Part shown: positions 41,811-50,326 of the stretch, in pieces
How positions within the stretch are numbered: position 1 is the first letter of the stretch
How the letters are laid out: the number at the start of each line of letters is the position of its first letter
Assembly: GCF_009495745.1 (NCBI RefSeq)
Contig: NZ_WIDQ01000012.1
Location: forward strand, 62,001-126,000
Length of the DNA stretch: 64,000 nucleotides
Source of the DNA: Niveispirillum sp. SYP-B3756
GTDB lineage: Bacteria > Pseudomonadota > Alphaproteobacteria > Azospirillales > Azospirillaceae
Direction of reading: 5' to 3'
The notes under the pieces: generated by a model
Databases searched by the model: none
What the model saw: only the letters and a program-made list of their open reading frames with translations
Told to the model about the DNA's origin: nothing
Made by a program: the position numbers and the translations under genes

Positions 41811-42845
41811 TTGAATTATGCGATAGCTGTTGTCGTGCAGGTCGCCCTGTCTGCCCTGATCTGCCTGATGGCTCCCCGGATTGGTTCGCTGCTGGGGGTA
41901 ATGGACAAGCCTGATACGTTCCGAAAATTGCACCGGGGAGCTGTTCCGCTGATTGGCGGTTTGGCTATCCTGCTGCCGGCGGCCGTGATCGGTATTGTCC
42001 TGTCCGTGATGGCTGGTGAGTGGTCTCATTGGGTGATTGTGCCGACTGCCACGGTTTTGTTCATCATGGGTATGATGGATGACCGGGCTCATCTCCCCCC
42101 TGCGATCCGTCTTTCGGTATCGCTGGTCATGTTTTCGCTGGCGGTGATCTTGTCGCCCCATCTGGCGATTCAGACACTGAATTTTGGCGACAACACGCTG
42201 GTCACGATGGCGCCTGTTGTTGGTGCCGTGCTGACAATCGTCAGCCTGGTCGGCTTCCAGTATGCCTTCAACATGAGCGATGGTGCCAACGGCGTGGCCA
42301 GTGGCGCTGCCATGATCTGGGCCCTGTTCTTCTTCTTCAGCAGTACCGGGGTGCTGGCCTGGCTGTCGCTGCTGCTGTTCTTTGGCGGCGCCGTCTTCCT
42401 GTTCTTCAATATGCGGGGCCGCATCTTTCTGGGCGATAGCGGTGCCTATGGCCTCTCGGCGGTGATCGGGCTTCTTGGGCTGGCTATTGTCAGCCAGCCG
42501 GACAGTGGCCTGACCAACATGGCGTTGATGGGGCTGTTCCTGCTGCCGGTGCTGGACTGCCTGCGCCTGATTGTCTCCCGGACCCGGGCCGGTCGCGCGC
42601 CCTTTTCCCCGGATCGGGAACATCTGCACCATTATCTGCTGCGCTGGCTGGTTTCGCCGATGCGCACGGCTGTCGTCTATTGGCTGATGGTGGGCGTCCC
42701 CAATCTGTTGGGTATGCTGGTTGGTGGTACCGGTGGTTTCATGCTGACCCTGGCCTTGACCCTGATGCTTTACCGTACTGTGATCGCCCGGACCGCTCTG
42801 GTGCCGGCGCCCAGGCCGGCTGCTATCAGCGGCGAGGCACGTTGA
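41811..42845 (+). CDS. Undecaprenyl-phosphate sugar-1-phosphate transferase (WecA/MraY superfamily)
   Basis: About 344 residues. The TTG at 41811 has AAGGTG 5-8 nt upstream; a GTG at 41802 is the alternative. It has about ten membrane helices. Signature cytoplasmic motifs are GVMDKPDTFRKLHRGAVPLIGG (first loop), MGMMDDR (catalytic Asp-Asp), NMSDGANG (usually NxxDGxDG), FLGDSGAY and the C-terminal His cluster DREHLHHYL. It loads a UDP-sugar phosphate onto undecaprenyl phosphate to start O-antigen, capsule or exopolysaccharide synthesis. No glycan cluster surrounds it here. Confidence 0.88.
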   Translation: MNYAIAVVVQVALSALICLMAPRIGSLLGVMDKPDTFRKLHRGAVPLIGGLAILLPAAVIGIVLSVMAGEWSHWVIVPTATVLFIMGMMDDRAHLPPAIRLSVSLVMFSLAVILSPHLAIQTLNFGDNTLVTMAPVVGAVLTIVSLVGFQYAFNMSDGANGVASGAAMIWALFFFFSSTGVLAWLSLLLFFGGAVFLFFNMRGRIFLGDSGAYGLSAVIGLLGLAIVSQPDSGLTNMALMGLFLLPVLDCLRLIVSRTRAGRAPFSPDREHLHHYLLRWLVSPMRTAVVYWLMVGVPNLLGMLVGGTGGFMLTLALTLMLYRTVIARTALVPAPRPAAISGEAR

Positions 42846-42898
42846 GCTTGGGCATTGTGTTGGGCAGACGGTCAGCGATCTGCTGATCTTGTCGCAGA

Positions 42899-42934
42899 AT
42901 AAAGGGCCGGGGCGTAGATGCTCCGGCCCTTTAT
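42899..42934. terminator. Bidirectional terminator between convergent genes
   Basis: ATAAAGGGCCGG/CCGGCCCTTTAT 12-bp stem (42899-42910, 42923-42934) with GC core and A/T ends, serving the transferase and the ABC exporter transcripts. Confidence 0.8.
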
Positions 42935-42957
42935 CGTTTCCCGTCGGGGCCCAAGGA

Positions 42958-44490
42958 TCACCCCAGCTTGGCTGCGCGTGGCGGCTGGGTCAACAGCGCG
43001 GCGACGGCAAGGCCAATGGCCAACAGCAACGGCGGGATGGTCCAGACCGGGCTGGCCCAGACCGCTAGGAAGGCCAACCCGTAAAGGGCGAGAGCCAGCA
43101 GCAATTCCGCCATCAGTGTCAGATAATTGCCCTGATAGCGCTTCTGGAATGCCTTGCGCCCGCCCTCCACCGGGGCTTGGCGCATATCCAGCAGCAAGAA
43201 CAGCAGGATGGCCAGAACTCCCGTCAGCCAGATGCCGACCGCCGCCATGCCATAGGCCGGCAGCAGGTAGAGGCTGACAGCGCTGAGAATGACCAGGGAG
43301 GGCAGGCCGGCCGCCAGAAGCTGATCCCCCAGCAGCTGCATCCGTGGCACCGGAGCGGTGCCCAGCAGGTCCGGTGCATCCTCCGCCACCACGGCCAGCC
43401 AGACCATCGCGCCGGCCAGCAGGCCCAGGCTGGGGGGAACAACCAGCCATCCCATGTATAACAGCGCATTCCCCGTGGTGGTGATGGTCTTGCCATGCAG
43501 GGAAAAGCCCATGGGGACGATCATCAGCCCGATGGAAAGCACCTGAGTCAGCAGGGCCGGGTCACGCCAGATCAGCCGCCATTCCTTCAACAAGACGGAC
43601 AGGGTACGGCCGCGCACCCGCAACCCCATCGGTCGGCTCTTGTGGCGGCGTGGGCTGGTGTCGGCGGCCCCGGTGCTGGCGGCCAGCCGCAGGAAGGCCG
43701 GGCCGCTGAACCAGCAGATGGCGGTGAAGCCACCGATGCCGACCAGCAGCAGGATGGCCAGGGCCCCCGGCGCCCCCGCCATGGCGGCGCCCAGCCAGCG
43801 CACAGCCAGCGCAATCGGCGTATCGGCCAGCTTCAACGCTGTCTCCATGCCGGCGCGGGTACGCTCTCCGCTGCCTCCCCCCTTCATGTTCATCAGCTGC
43901 CAGGCGAGAGCCCCGCCGATACCGACAATGCCTGCGGTCACCTGGGCCACCGTTCGGGCCCGTCTTGGCCCCAGCACCCGCACCAGGCCCAGCAGCAGCA
44001 GGAAAGAGAAGGACAGGGTGATCAGGCTGAGGGTGGGCAGGGTCAGATAGCCCACCAGCCATCGCCAGGAGACAATAAGCGCCCCGCCGTTGATGAAGGG
44101 GGCGGTAAAGATCAGAACCCCGGCCGAGAGCGCGATCCAGGTTCCCATTAATCGTACCGGCAGAATGACGCGCGGCGACAGGGGGGAGGAGAGCAACAGA
44201 TCGTAATCTCCCCGCGTATAGAGCCCGTTCACCAGCAATTGCAGGGCGATGGCGATATTCATCGCCATCGTGAACAGGCCGGCGCCCCCCAGCATCAGAT
44301 GCAGCGCGGACGTTGGCAGGTCCATCTTGGCGAAGCCGAAGGCGGACATGATACCAATTCCATGCAGCATCAGCAGCAGCACGATGGAGCCGGCGATCAT
44401 CCAGGGGCCGTTCCGCTTGGTGCGGAACGACAGGCGCAGTTCGTGGCGCAGCAGCCAGGGAAGGGAGCCAGGGCGCAAGGCGGGCAGCAT
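42958..44490 (-). CDS. ABC exporter permease
   Basis: Protein of 510 residues with about twelve hydrophobic segments and no ATPase motif. It starts MLPALRPGSLPWLLRHELRLSFRTKRNGPWMIAGSIVLLLML; the early TRGDYDLLLSSPLSPRVILPVRL is typical of large ABC-2-like permeases. Transport substrate unknown. It overlaps the ATPase gene by 1 bp (TGATG), giving a two-gene export unit. Confidence 0.82.
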   Translation of the reverse strand: MLPALRPGSLPWLLRHELRLSFRTKRNGPWMIAGSIVLLLMLHGIGIMSAFGFAKMDLPTSALHLMLGGAGLFTMAMNIAIALQLLVNGLYTRGDYDLLLSSPLSPRVILPVRLMGTWIALSAGVLIFTAPFINGGALIVSWRWLVGYLTLPTLSLITLSFSFLLLLGLVRVLGPRRARTVAQVTAGIVGIGGALAWQLMNMKGGGSGERTRAGMETALKLADTPIALAVRWLGAAMAGAPGALAILLLVGIGGFTAICWFSGPAFLRLAASTGAADTSPRRHKSRPMGLRVRGRTLSVLLKEWRLIWRDPALLTQVLSIGLMIVPMGFSLHGKTITTTGNALLYMGWLVVPPSLGLLAGAMVWLAVVAEDAPDLLGTAPVPRMQLLGDQLLAAGLPSLVILSAVSLYLLPAYGMAAVGIWLTGVLAILLFLLLDMRQAPVEGGRKAFQKRYQGNYLTLMAELLLALALYGLAFLAVWASPVWTIPPLLLAIGLAVAALLTQPPRAAKLG

Positions 44491-45248
44491 CAGGCGGCCC
44501 CCCGCGTGGCGACCAGATCCAGGAATACCTCCTCCAGCGTGCCGCCGCTGCGGCCGGCCTGCTGGCGCAGGGCGTCCAGGGTGCCTTCCGCCACCAGCTG
44601 TCCATGCTGGATGATGCCGATGCGGTCCACCAGCCGTTCTGCCACCTCCATGATATGGGTGGTCAGGATGATGGTGCAGCCCGCCCGCGCCCGTTCCAGC
44701 AGCAGATCCTTCACCTGCCGGGCGATGGCGGCATCAAGCCCGGTCAAGGGCTCGTCCAGGATCAGCAGGCGCGGATCATGGATCAGCGCGCCGGCCAGGG
44801 CGGCCTTCTGCTTCATGCCGCGGGAAAAGCCTTCACAGCGTTCGTCCCGGTGGTCCCACAGTTCCAGCCGGGTCAGCAGCTTTTCCGCCTCTTCCCGGGC
44901 GTGGGTGGCATCAATGCCCCAGAGCCCGGCGACGAATTCCAGATATTCCAGCGGGGTCAGCTTGTCATAGAGCATCGGTTCGTCCGGCAGCCAGGCGATC
45001 AGGCGCTTGGCCTCCACCCCCCGGCTCTGGGTATCCACCCCGAAGACCGATATGCTGCCGGCATCCGGGCGCAGCAGCCCCACCACCATTTTCAGGGTCG
45101 TCGTCTTGCCGGCCCCGTTGGGCCCCAACAGCCCATAGAATTCACCCGGCTGGATGGAAAGGTCGATACCCTTCACCGCCTCCTTCGCGCCATATGATTT
45201 GCGCAAGGCGTGGATTTCCAGGGCAGGGCTTGCGGAATGATCAGGCAT
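44490..45248 (-). CDS. ABC exporter ATP-binding protein
   Basis: About 252 residues from the ATG at 45248; the region further upstream also reads open. Walker A GPNGAGKTT, signature-type EGFSRGMKQKAAL in place of LSGGQ, Walker B LLILDEPLTGLD and the H-loop TTHIM are all present. The group with a SxGMKQK signature is common in ABC-2 exporters. Partner of the permease at 42958-44490. Confidence 0.92.
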   Translation of the reverse strand: MPDHSASPALEIHALRKSYGAKEAVKGIDLSIQPGEFYGLLGPNGAGKTTTLKMVVGLLRPDAGSISVFGVDTQSRGVEAKRLIAWLPDEPMLYDKLTPLEYLEFVAGLWGIDATHAREEAEKLLTRLELWDHRDERCEGFSRGMKQKAALAGALIHDPRLLILDEPLTGLDAAIARQVKDLLLERARAGCTIILTTHIMEVAERLVDRIGIIQHGQLVAEGTLDALRQQAGRSGGTLEEVFLDLVATRGAA

Positions 45249-45354
45249 GACTGCAACCCATGTGGTGTATGACGCCACAGGATGTTAGCCAAATGACCCT
45301 CTCGGCGCAGCATAATTAACCAAGCAGCACTTGCGCCCCTTATAGGCAAACGAA

Positions 45355-45383
45355 AACCGCCGCCGGGTGGGCCGGCGGCGGTT
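45355..45383 (-). terminator. Rho-independent terminator of the cyclophilin gene
   Basis: AACCGCCGCCGG/CCGGCGGCGGTT 12-bp stem, 5-nt loop, followed on the minus strand by TTTT-rich sequence; 27 bp past the stop codon. Confidence 0.8.
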
Positions 45384-45410
45384 CTGCGCGATCAAACCGT
45401 CTGTGTAGGA

Positions 45411-45890
45411 TCAGGCGGCTTCGGCGTCGGCCGCCACCTGCAGCTTGATGATCTGGTCGGGTTCCTTCACCTCGCCATTGCGGCCCTGGCCGCGCTTGAT
45501 GGCGTCCACATGCTCCATCCCCTCGGTCACCTGGCCCCAGACCGTGTACTGGCCGTCCAGGAAGCGGGCATCGGCGAAGCAGATGAAGAACTGGCTGTCG
45601 GCGCTGTTCGGGTTGGCCGCACGGGCCATGGAGCAGGTGCCGCGCACATGCGGCTGCCGGCTGAATTCCTGCGGCAGGTTCTGGCCGGACCCACTGGTGC
45701 CGTCACCGCGCGGGCAACCGCCCTGCGCCATGAAGCCTTCGATGACGCGATGGAAATTCAGCCCATCATAGAAGCCTTCGCGCGCCAGCTCCTTGATACG
45801 GGCGACATGCTTCGGTGCCAGATCCGGACGCAGCTCGATGGTGACGCGGCCGCCTGCCAGATCGAGATACAGGGTGTTTTCCAAATCCAT
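45411..45890 (-). CDS. ppiB: Cytoplasmic cyclophilin-type peptidyl-prolyl isomerase
   Basis: Protein of 159 residues with no signal peptide. The cyclophilin core has FYDGLNFHRVIEGFMAQGGCPRGDGTSGSG (Arg and Gln of the active site), GTCSMARAANPNSADSQFFICFADARFLDGQYTVWGQVTEGMEHVD. It speeds proline isomerisation during folding in the cytoplasm. The gene for its secreted counterpart lies 94 bp upstream on the same strand. Confidence 0.93.
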   Translation of the reverse strand: MDLENTLYLDLAGGRVTIELRPDLAPKHVARIKELAREGFYDGLNFHRVIEGFMAQGGCPRGDGTSGSGQNLPQEFSRQPHVRGTCSMARAANPNSADSQFFICFADARFLDGQYTVWGQVTEGMEHVDAIKRGQGRNGEVKEPDQIIKLQVAADAEAA

Positions 45891-45984
45891 CGTGTCGGTT
45901 CCTTGGTCGGTGTTTTATGGGCCGGCGCGCACAATAGCGATATGCCGGGCGGATGAAAACCGGCGCTTTATGCGATGCCGCCGT

Positions 45985-46584
45985 CTATTTCTTCTGGGGC
46001 TGGGGCGCGGCCGGTGCCGGTTTTCCCTCGCCATCGGCGGCGATCCAGGCGCGGACGATACGGTCAGGGTCGGTCACACGGCCATCCTTTTTCATGTCGC
46101 CGGTCTTCAGCCGGTCGACCAGATCCATCCCCTGGGTCACCTTGCCCCAGACGGTGTATTTTCGGTCCAGCTGCGGTTCTGCCCGCATCAGGATGAAGAA
46201 CTGGCTGTCGGCGCTGTCCTTGTGCATTCCGCGCGCCATGGAGACGGTGCCGCGTTCATGCGGCAGGTCCGATGGCTCCAGCATCAGATAGCGGCCGCTG
46301 CCGCCGGCCCCATTGCCGCGCGGATCGCCGGTCTGGACCAGAAAGCCCTTCAGCACCCGGTGAAAGGCCAACCCATCATAAAAGCCGCGCCTTACCAGCT
46401 GGCGGATGCGGGCCACATGCAGCGGCGCCGCATCCGGCCGCATCGTGATGGTGATGCGGCCGCTGGCCAGTTGCAGATACAGAATATCCTCTGGCTTGGC
46501 CTTATAGGCGGGGGCGGCCCCTGCCGGCAGAGCCAGCGCCAGGGCCAGAGGCAGCAACAGCAGCAGGCGGCGCAGCATCGCCAT
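45985..46584 (-). CDS. Exported cyclophilin-type peptidyl-prolyl isomerase
   Basis: Protein of 199 residues from the ATG at 46584 (GGGAGA upstream). Signal peptide MAMLRRLLLLLPLALALALPAGAAPA. The cyclophilin fold has FYDGLAFHRVLKGFLVQTGDPRGNGAGGSG, GTVSMARGMHKDSADSQFFILM and YTVWGKVTQGMDLVD. It acts in the periplasm on folding outer-membrane and secreted proteins. A Pro/Ala/Gln/Lys tail ends the chain. It forms a tandem duplicate pair with the cytoplasmic ppiB. Confidence 0.92.
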   Translation of the reverse strand: MAMLRRLLLLLPLALALALPAGAAPAYKAKPEDILYLQLASGRITITMRPDAAPLHVARIRQLVRRGFYDGLAFHRVLKGFLVQTGDPRGNGAGGSGRYLMLEPSDLPHERGTVSMARGMHKDSADSQFFILMRAEPQLDRKYTVWGKVTQGMDLVDRLKTGDMKKDGRVTDPDRIVRAWIAADGEGKPAPAAPQPQKK

Positions 46585-46707
46585 GGTTTCTCCCTGATCC
46601 ATTTTCTTTCCCGCCCAGACGATAACGGCCACGGCCTTGCAAGGGAACCCTTGGTGTTTACCAGCGCTGGGTGGATTTTACCTATCCGGGCGATCCGGCA
46701 AAGGGTG

Positions 46708-48819
46708 ATGGGGCGGATGGTGCGGCAATATCGGCTTTGGCTGGTGGCAGGGCTGGTCCTTTCGGGCCTGATACTCTTCCTGGTGGGGCGGCAGATGCTG
46801 CCGGGGCTGGTGGAACGCGCCCTGACCCAGGCGCTCTGGGCGGAGGGGCTGACCGGTGCCCAGCTGACCTTGACGGAACTGGGCGATGATCAGGCCAGTG
46901 GCACCCTGCTGCTGGATACGCGCTGCGCCCCGGCCTGTCATGCCCGCTTCACTGCGGGCTATAGTCTGCCCGGCCTGTGGGGTCGGCGGCTGGATGCGCT
47001 GCTGATCAGCGACCTGTCGCTGGCCGGCTGGTCGCCGCCGCCCCTGCCGCCGGCGGGGGCGGCGCGCTGGCAATGGCCCCGTATTCAGCTGCGGGATATT
47101 CCCCTGCCGCTGCCGGACAACCCCCTGCTGCCAATATCGGCACAGGTGATGCAGGCCAGCCTGACCCCGCTGCCGGCGGGCGGCTGGCAGGCCGACGGCC
47201 AGGGGCAGCTGATGGGCGGCGGGAAGGTGCTGGCCAATCTGGCGCTGCTGGGCAGCCTGCTGCCGGGGCAGCCGCCCGAAATTGCGGTCACGGCCAGCCC
47301 GGCCGGCGCTGGCCCGCAGGCCAGAGGGACCATGCGAATCCGCTTACCTGCCGGTGCGCTGCCGGTGGGGGAGGGGCATTTGCAACTGGAGCAGCTGACG
47401 TTCTGGGGCCTCTCCCTCCTGCGGTTGGAGCTTTCGGCCCGATCCGGCACCGATGGGGCACTGGCCTTGCAGGGGCTGCTGGTGCTGCCGGACGCGGCCG
47501 GCCCCCTGCAGGCGGGCCGGCTCAGCCTGTCCCTGGTGGGCACCCCGACCCGGCTGGAAGGGCAGGTGAGTGCGGAGGGGATCGGCATCCAGGATGGCCC
47601 CCGCGACAACCGCGCCAGCCTGCCCCTGTTATTGCGCCGGGGAGCACAGAGCTGGCAGGTGGAAAGCCCGGCCGGCGGCGCGCTGTTCCTGCCCGCGCTG
47701 GGCGTGGCGGCCCATGGCCTGACCGTGACCGCCCCGGCGGCGGAGGGCGCCTTGATTCTCTCGGCCGACAGCCTGCATCTGGGCGGGCCGGCCCCGCTGC
47801 TGGTGCCGCTGCGCCCGGTGCTGCGCCTGGATCGCGGGCAGCCAGGACAATGGACGGCCAGCCTGTCGGCGACCGACCTTGCCGGGCAGTCGCTGGTACG
47901 GGGGGAGGCGGCGTGGCAGCCGGGGGGCGAGGCCCGGCTGATGCTGGAAATCCCGCCCCAGAATCTGGGGCCGGCGGGCCGGTCCCTGGATGCTCTCTCC
48001 CCCTGGCTCGCCCGCTGGCTGACGGCGGCGCGGGGGCGTGTCGGGTTGCGCCTGACCTATGCCCAGGACGTCGCCGGTTCCACCAGTGCCGCCCATCTGT
48101 TGCTGGATCAGGCGGGATTTTCCTGGAATGGCGGGCAGGTGGAGGGGCTGTCCGGCGTGCTCTGGTTCGATACGCTGTCGCCGCTGGCCATGCCGGCGCA
48201 GAATTTGTGGCTGGGCCGGCTGCAGGCGGCCGGCATGGTGCTGGATGGTGGGGCGCTGTCGGTGGAACTGCCGGGGGATGGCCAGCTGTTGGTCGGGCCG
48301 GCCCTGGTCAACTGGTCCGGCCTTGCCCTGCAGTTGGCGCCCAGCCGTTTCGCCCTGGGCAAGGCGCTGTCCCCCCTTTCCCTGACCCTTCCCGACCGCG
48401 CGGCCGGCACGGTGCTGGCGGCGCTGGGCATGGCGCCGCTGTCGGCGGAAGGGACGATTGCCGGTCGCATCGATCTGCCGCTGGATGGAAAATCCTTACC
48501 GTTTGGGGGCTTGCAGGCGGTCGGGCCGGGGCAGATCATCTGGCAGGGGGCGGAGACAGTCCCGCCTTTCCTTGACCCGCAGCAGACCGACAGTCCGGCC
48601 CTGGCGGCGGCGGCCTTGCGCCATTACCAATTTCGCCAATTGCGGCTGAGCCCGGGGGCCGACGGCCCGGTGCTGCGGCTGGAAGGCGGCAACCCGGATC
48701 TCTATGGCGGCTATGCCATGGGGTTGAGCCTGCATCTGCGCCCGCCTGCAGGTGCAGGGCCGCCCGCCCGTCCCCCGGCGCTGGACGCGGCCGTGGCGGC
48801 CTATCTGCGCGGCGGCTGA
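46708..48819 (+). CDS. ydbH: YdbH-like AsmA-superfamily protein
   Basis: About 703 residues; the ATG at 46708 follows AAGGGTG closely and the ATG at 46717 is equally possible. A single N-terminal membrane helix (YRLWLVAGLVLSGLILFLVG) anchors a long, beta-rich periplasmic domain with repeated strands. The C-terminal part (LAAAALRHYQFRQLRLSPGADGPVLRLEGGNPDLYGGYAMGLSLHL) matches the YdbH ending with its G-x-NP-x-x motif. YdbH bridges the inner and outer membranes for phospholipid transport with the lipoprotein YnbE; no YnbE gene follows here. An iteron lies inside at 48493-48510. Confidence 0.78.
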   Translation: MGRMVRQYRLWLVAGLVLSGLILFLVGRQMLPGLVERALTQALWAEGLTGAQLTLTELGDDQASGTLLLDTRCAPACHARFTAGYSLPGLWGRRLDALLISDLSLAGWSPPPLPPAGAARWQWPRIQLRDIPLPLPDNPLLPISAQVMQASLTPLPAGGWQADGQGQLMGGGKVLANLALLGSLLPGQPPEIAVTASPAGAGPQARGTMRIRLPAGALPVGEGHLQLEQLTFWGLSLLRLELSARSGTDGALALQGLLVLPDAAGPLQAGRLSLSLVGTPTRLEGQVSAEGIGIQDGPRDNRASLPLLLRRGAQSWQVESPAGGALFLPALGVAAHGLTVTAPAAEGALILSADSLHLGGPAPLLVPLRPVLRLDRGQPGQWTASLSATDLAGQSLVRGEAAWQPGGEARLMLEIPPQNLGPAGRSLDALSPWLARWLTAARGRVGLRLTYAQDVAGSTSAAHLLLDQAGFSWNGGQVEGLSGVLWFDTLSPLAMPAQNLWLGRLQAAGMVLDGGALSVELPGDGQLLVGPALVNWSGLALQLAPSRFALGKALSPLSLTLPDRAAGTVLAALGMAPLSAEGTIAGRIDLPLDGKSLPFGGLQAVGPGQIIWQGAETVPPFLDPQQTDSPALAAAALRHYQFRQLRLSPGADGPVLRLEGGNPDLYGGYAMGLSLHLRPPAGAGPPARPPALDAAVAAYLRGG
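48493..48510. repeat. Dispersed origin-type iteron (8), inside the ydbH-like gene
   Basis: TCCTTACCGTTTGGGGGC, an exact consensus match in reverse orientation, about 37.6 kb from the origin array. It encodes SLPFGGL. Confidence 0.8.
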
Positions 48820-48823
48820 CGGA

Positions 48824-49549
48824 TCAGGGGAAGCGGCAGACCTCGCCGGTGACCTCCACAAAGGAACGGGCGCCGGCGCTGACGGTCAGCTTCACTTCTT
48901 TGTCCGAGGCGATCAGAGAGTGCTGCAGGGGCAGCACGCCGGAAATCTCCTGCGCCGGAGCATCGCCATTGCTGATGCGCAGGGTGACTGGCTTGGTCGG
49001 GTCGTACCAAGCCTCCGGGCTGCCGCCGGCATTGCGGGCCGGCACGCCTTCGCCGGTTACTACCAGGCTGCCATCGGCGAAGGCGACGCTGGTATTGGCC
49101 CCGCGATAAATCGGCGTGGGCAGCACGAAGCGCTTGGTTTCCGGCCGGGCACAGGAGCGCGGGTTGCTGGCCTGTTCCAGAAGAAAGGCGATACGTTCCG
49201 GCTTCACCCCTTCGGCCAGCTTGCGCGACAGCAATTCCGACAGCCGGGCCAGTTCCCCGCTGGGTACCTCGCGCTGCAGGCGGATTTCCAGCTCCTTGGT
49301 CTTCACCTCCAGCGACTGGGCGATCTGCTGCAACTGCCCGGCACGCCGTTCGGCCTTGTCCTTGGCGGCGGTGGCATTGGCCAGTTCTTCCTGCATGGAG
49401 CCCTGGCGCGATTTCAACTGTTCGACCCCGACCAGATAGGAGAAGCCGGCCACCCCGCCCAGGACCAGCAACCAAAGCCCCAGCTTGATAATCCGGGCCC
49501 AGAAACGGCGGCGATAGCGCCGATGATGGTCATAAAGGCCGTAGCTCAT
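48824..49549 (-). CDS. Uncharacterised membrane-anchored coiled-coil protein
   Basis: Protein of 241 residues, not recognised. Basic cytoplasmic N-terminus (YDHHRRYRRRFWARIIK), one membrane helix (LGLWLLVLGGVAGFSYLVG, residues about 22-42), then a coiled coil (about 45-115, QEELANATAAKDKAERRAGQLQQIAQSLEVKTKELEIRLQ). A C-terminal globular beta domain is predicted to be periplasmic (PTPIYRGANTSVAFADGSLVVTGEG...). The layout suggests a bitopic scaffold or envelope protein. It is convergent with ydbH, separated by 4 bp. Confidence 0.7.
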   Translation of the reverse strand: MSYGLYDHHRRYRRRFWARIIKLGLWLLVLGGVAGFSYLVGVEQLKSRQGSMQEELANATAAKDKAERRAGQLQQIAQSLEVKTKELEIRLQREVPSGELARLSELLSRKLAEGVKPERIAFLLEQASNPRSCARPETKRFVLPTPIYRGANTSVAFADGSLVVTGEGVPARNAGGSPEAWYDPTKPVTLRISNGDAPAQEISGVLPLQHSLIASDKEVKLTVSAGARSFVEVTGEVCRFP

Positions 49550-49724
49550 GTCGTCGCCACAATCCGGCTGGGGTGAAACGATAAGGGTGAACCCGCACGG
49601 GAACCTAATCAGCCGCTTGGCGAATTACAAGCGGGGTGCGGTGTGGGGCGGCTGGCCCATTGCGCCCGGCGGCCACACCGGCTAATTTCGCCGCCAGCCC
49701 TCCCCGTTCAGGAATGCATCGATC

Positions 49725-49853
49725 ATGAGCTTCGCTGTCATCGGTATTTTCATCGCCGCCAGTGTGCTGGCCGGCATCTGCATTGCCGCCATCAAGGCAC
49801 CGGAAGGCGATGGCGATCATGGCCATGGCCACCATGGGCATGGCCATCACTGA
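49725..49853 (+). CDS. 42-residue membrane microprotein with His-rich tail
   Basis: ATG at 49725 with AGGAA about 10 nt upstream; 42 codons and TGA. The first 23 residues form one hydrophobic helix (MSFAVIGIFIAASVLAGIC...). The tail after KAPEG is a metal-binding-like D-H-G-H-G-H-H-G-H-G-H-H cluster with seven His. Short, single-helix proteins with a His tail may store or pass metals or act as subunits of a membrane complex. Function unknown. Confidence 0.6.
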   Translation: MSFAVIGIFIAASVLAGICIAAIKAPEGDGDHGHGHHGHGHH

Positions 49854-49855
49854 GA

Positions 49856-50308
49856 TCATGCTGACGGGCCGGCGGTTTCACCCGCCGGCCCGATCCTGAC
49901 GATACGCCAGAAGGTCAGCCCGGCCGCCGCGCCGATCAGGGCGATGGGTGCCAAGGCTATCATTCCGGCGATGCCCCCCATATCGGGAAACCCTGCAAAG
50001 GGCAGCGGCACCAAGAACCCGCCCACCGCAGCGCAGCGGCGGGGGGTGAGGGCAACCCGCCTGATCAACAGCGCGAAGATGGTTGCGCCCAGCATCAGCG
50101 TCAGCGGGATGGAAAGCCCGGCGGTGAAAGCATAGAGGCGCAGCAGTGCCAGCGCCTTGTCGGGCTCCCACCACCCGCCTTGCCGGTTAAATACGTCAAA
50201 AGATTCGTAGACTCCCATGGCCGGGAACACTGCCGCCGCAGATATCGCGCCGGCGGCGAGAAGGCCCTGAAATATCCGGGAACGCCGATAGGTGTTTTCC
50301 GTGATCAT
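49856..50308 (-). CDS. Uncharacterised four-helix membrane protein
   Basis: Protein of 150 residues, not recognised. Predicted membrane segments lie at about residues 14-34, 60-85, 90-108 and 112-135 (IALAPIALIGAAAGLTFW). The loop YESFDVFNRQGGWWEPDKALALLRLYAF lies between the first two. No motif of a known transporter family was seen. It is on the same strand as and just downstream of the isochorismatase-like gene; a shared transcript is possible. Confidence 0.65.
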   Translation of the reverse strand: MITENTYRRSRIFQGLLAAGAISAAAVFPAMGVYESFDVFNRQGGWWEPDKALALLRLYAFTAGLSIPLTLMLGATIFALLIRRVALTPRRCAAVGGFLVPLPFAGFPDMGGIAGMIALAPIALIGAAAGLTFWRIVRIGPAGETAGPSA

Positions 50309-50326
50309 GGCGAAACTCCCCGACGG

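Noticed and set aside
14054-48510. The CCCCC-N5-GTAAGGA motif as a terminator or promoter
   Set aside because: It has no self-complementarity and no T run, and it occurs inside coding regions in no fixed relation to starts or ends.
49605-49859. An 84-codon minus-strand frame opposite the His-tailed microprotein
   Set aside because: Its Met/Ala-repeat start is the mirror of the His/Gly codons; the plus-strand frame has the better ribosome site and a sensible membrane protein.
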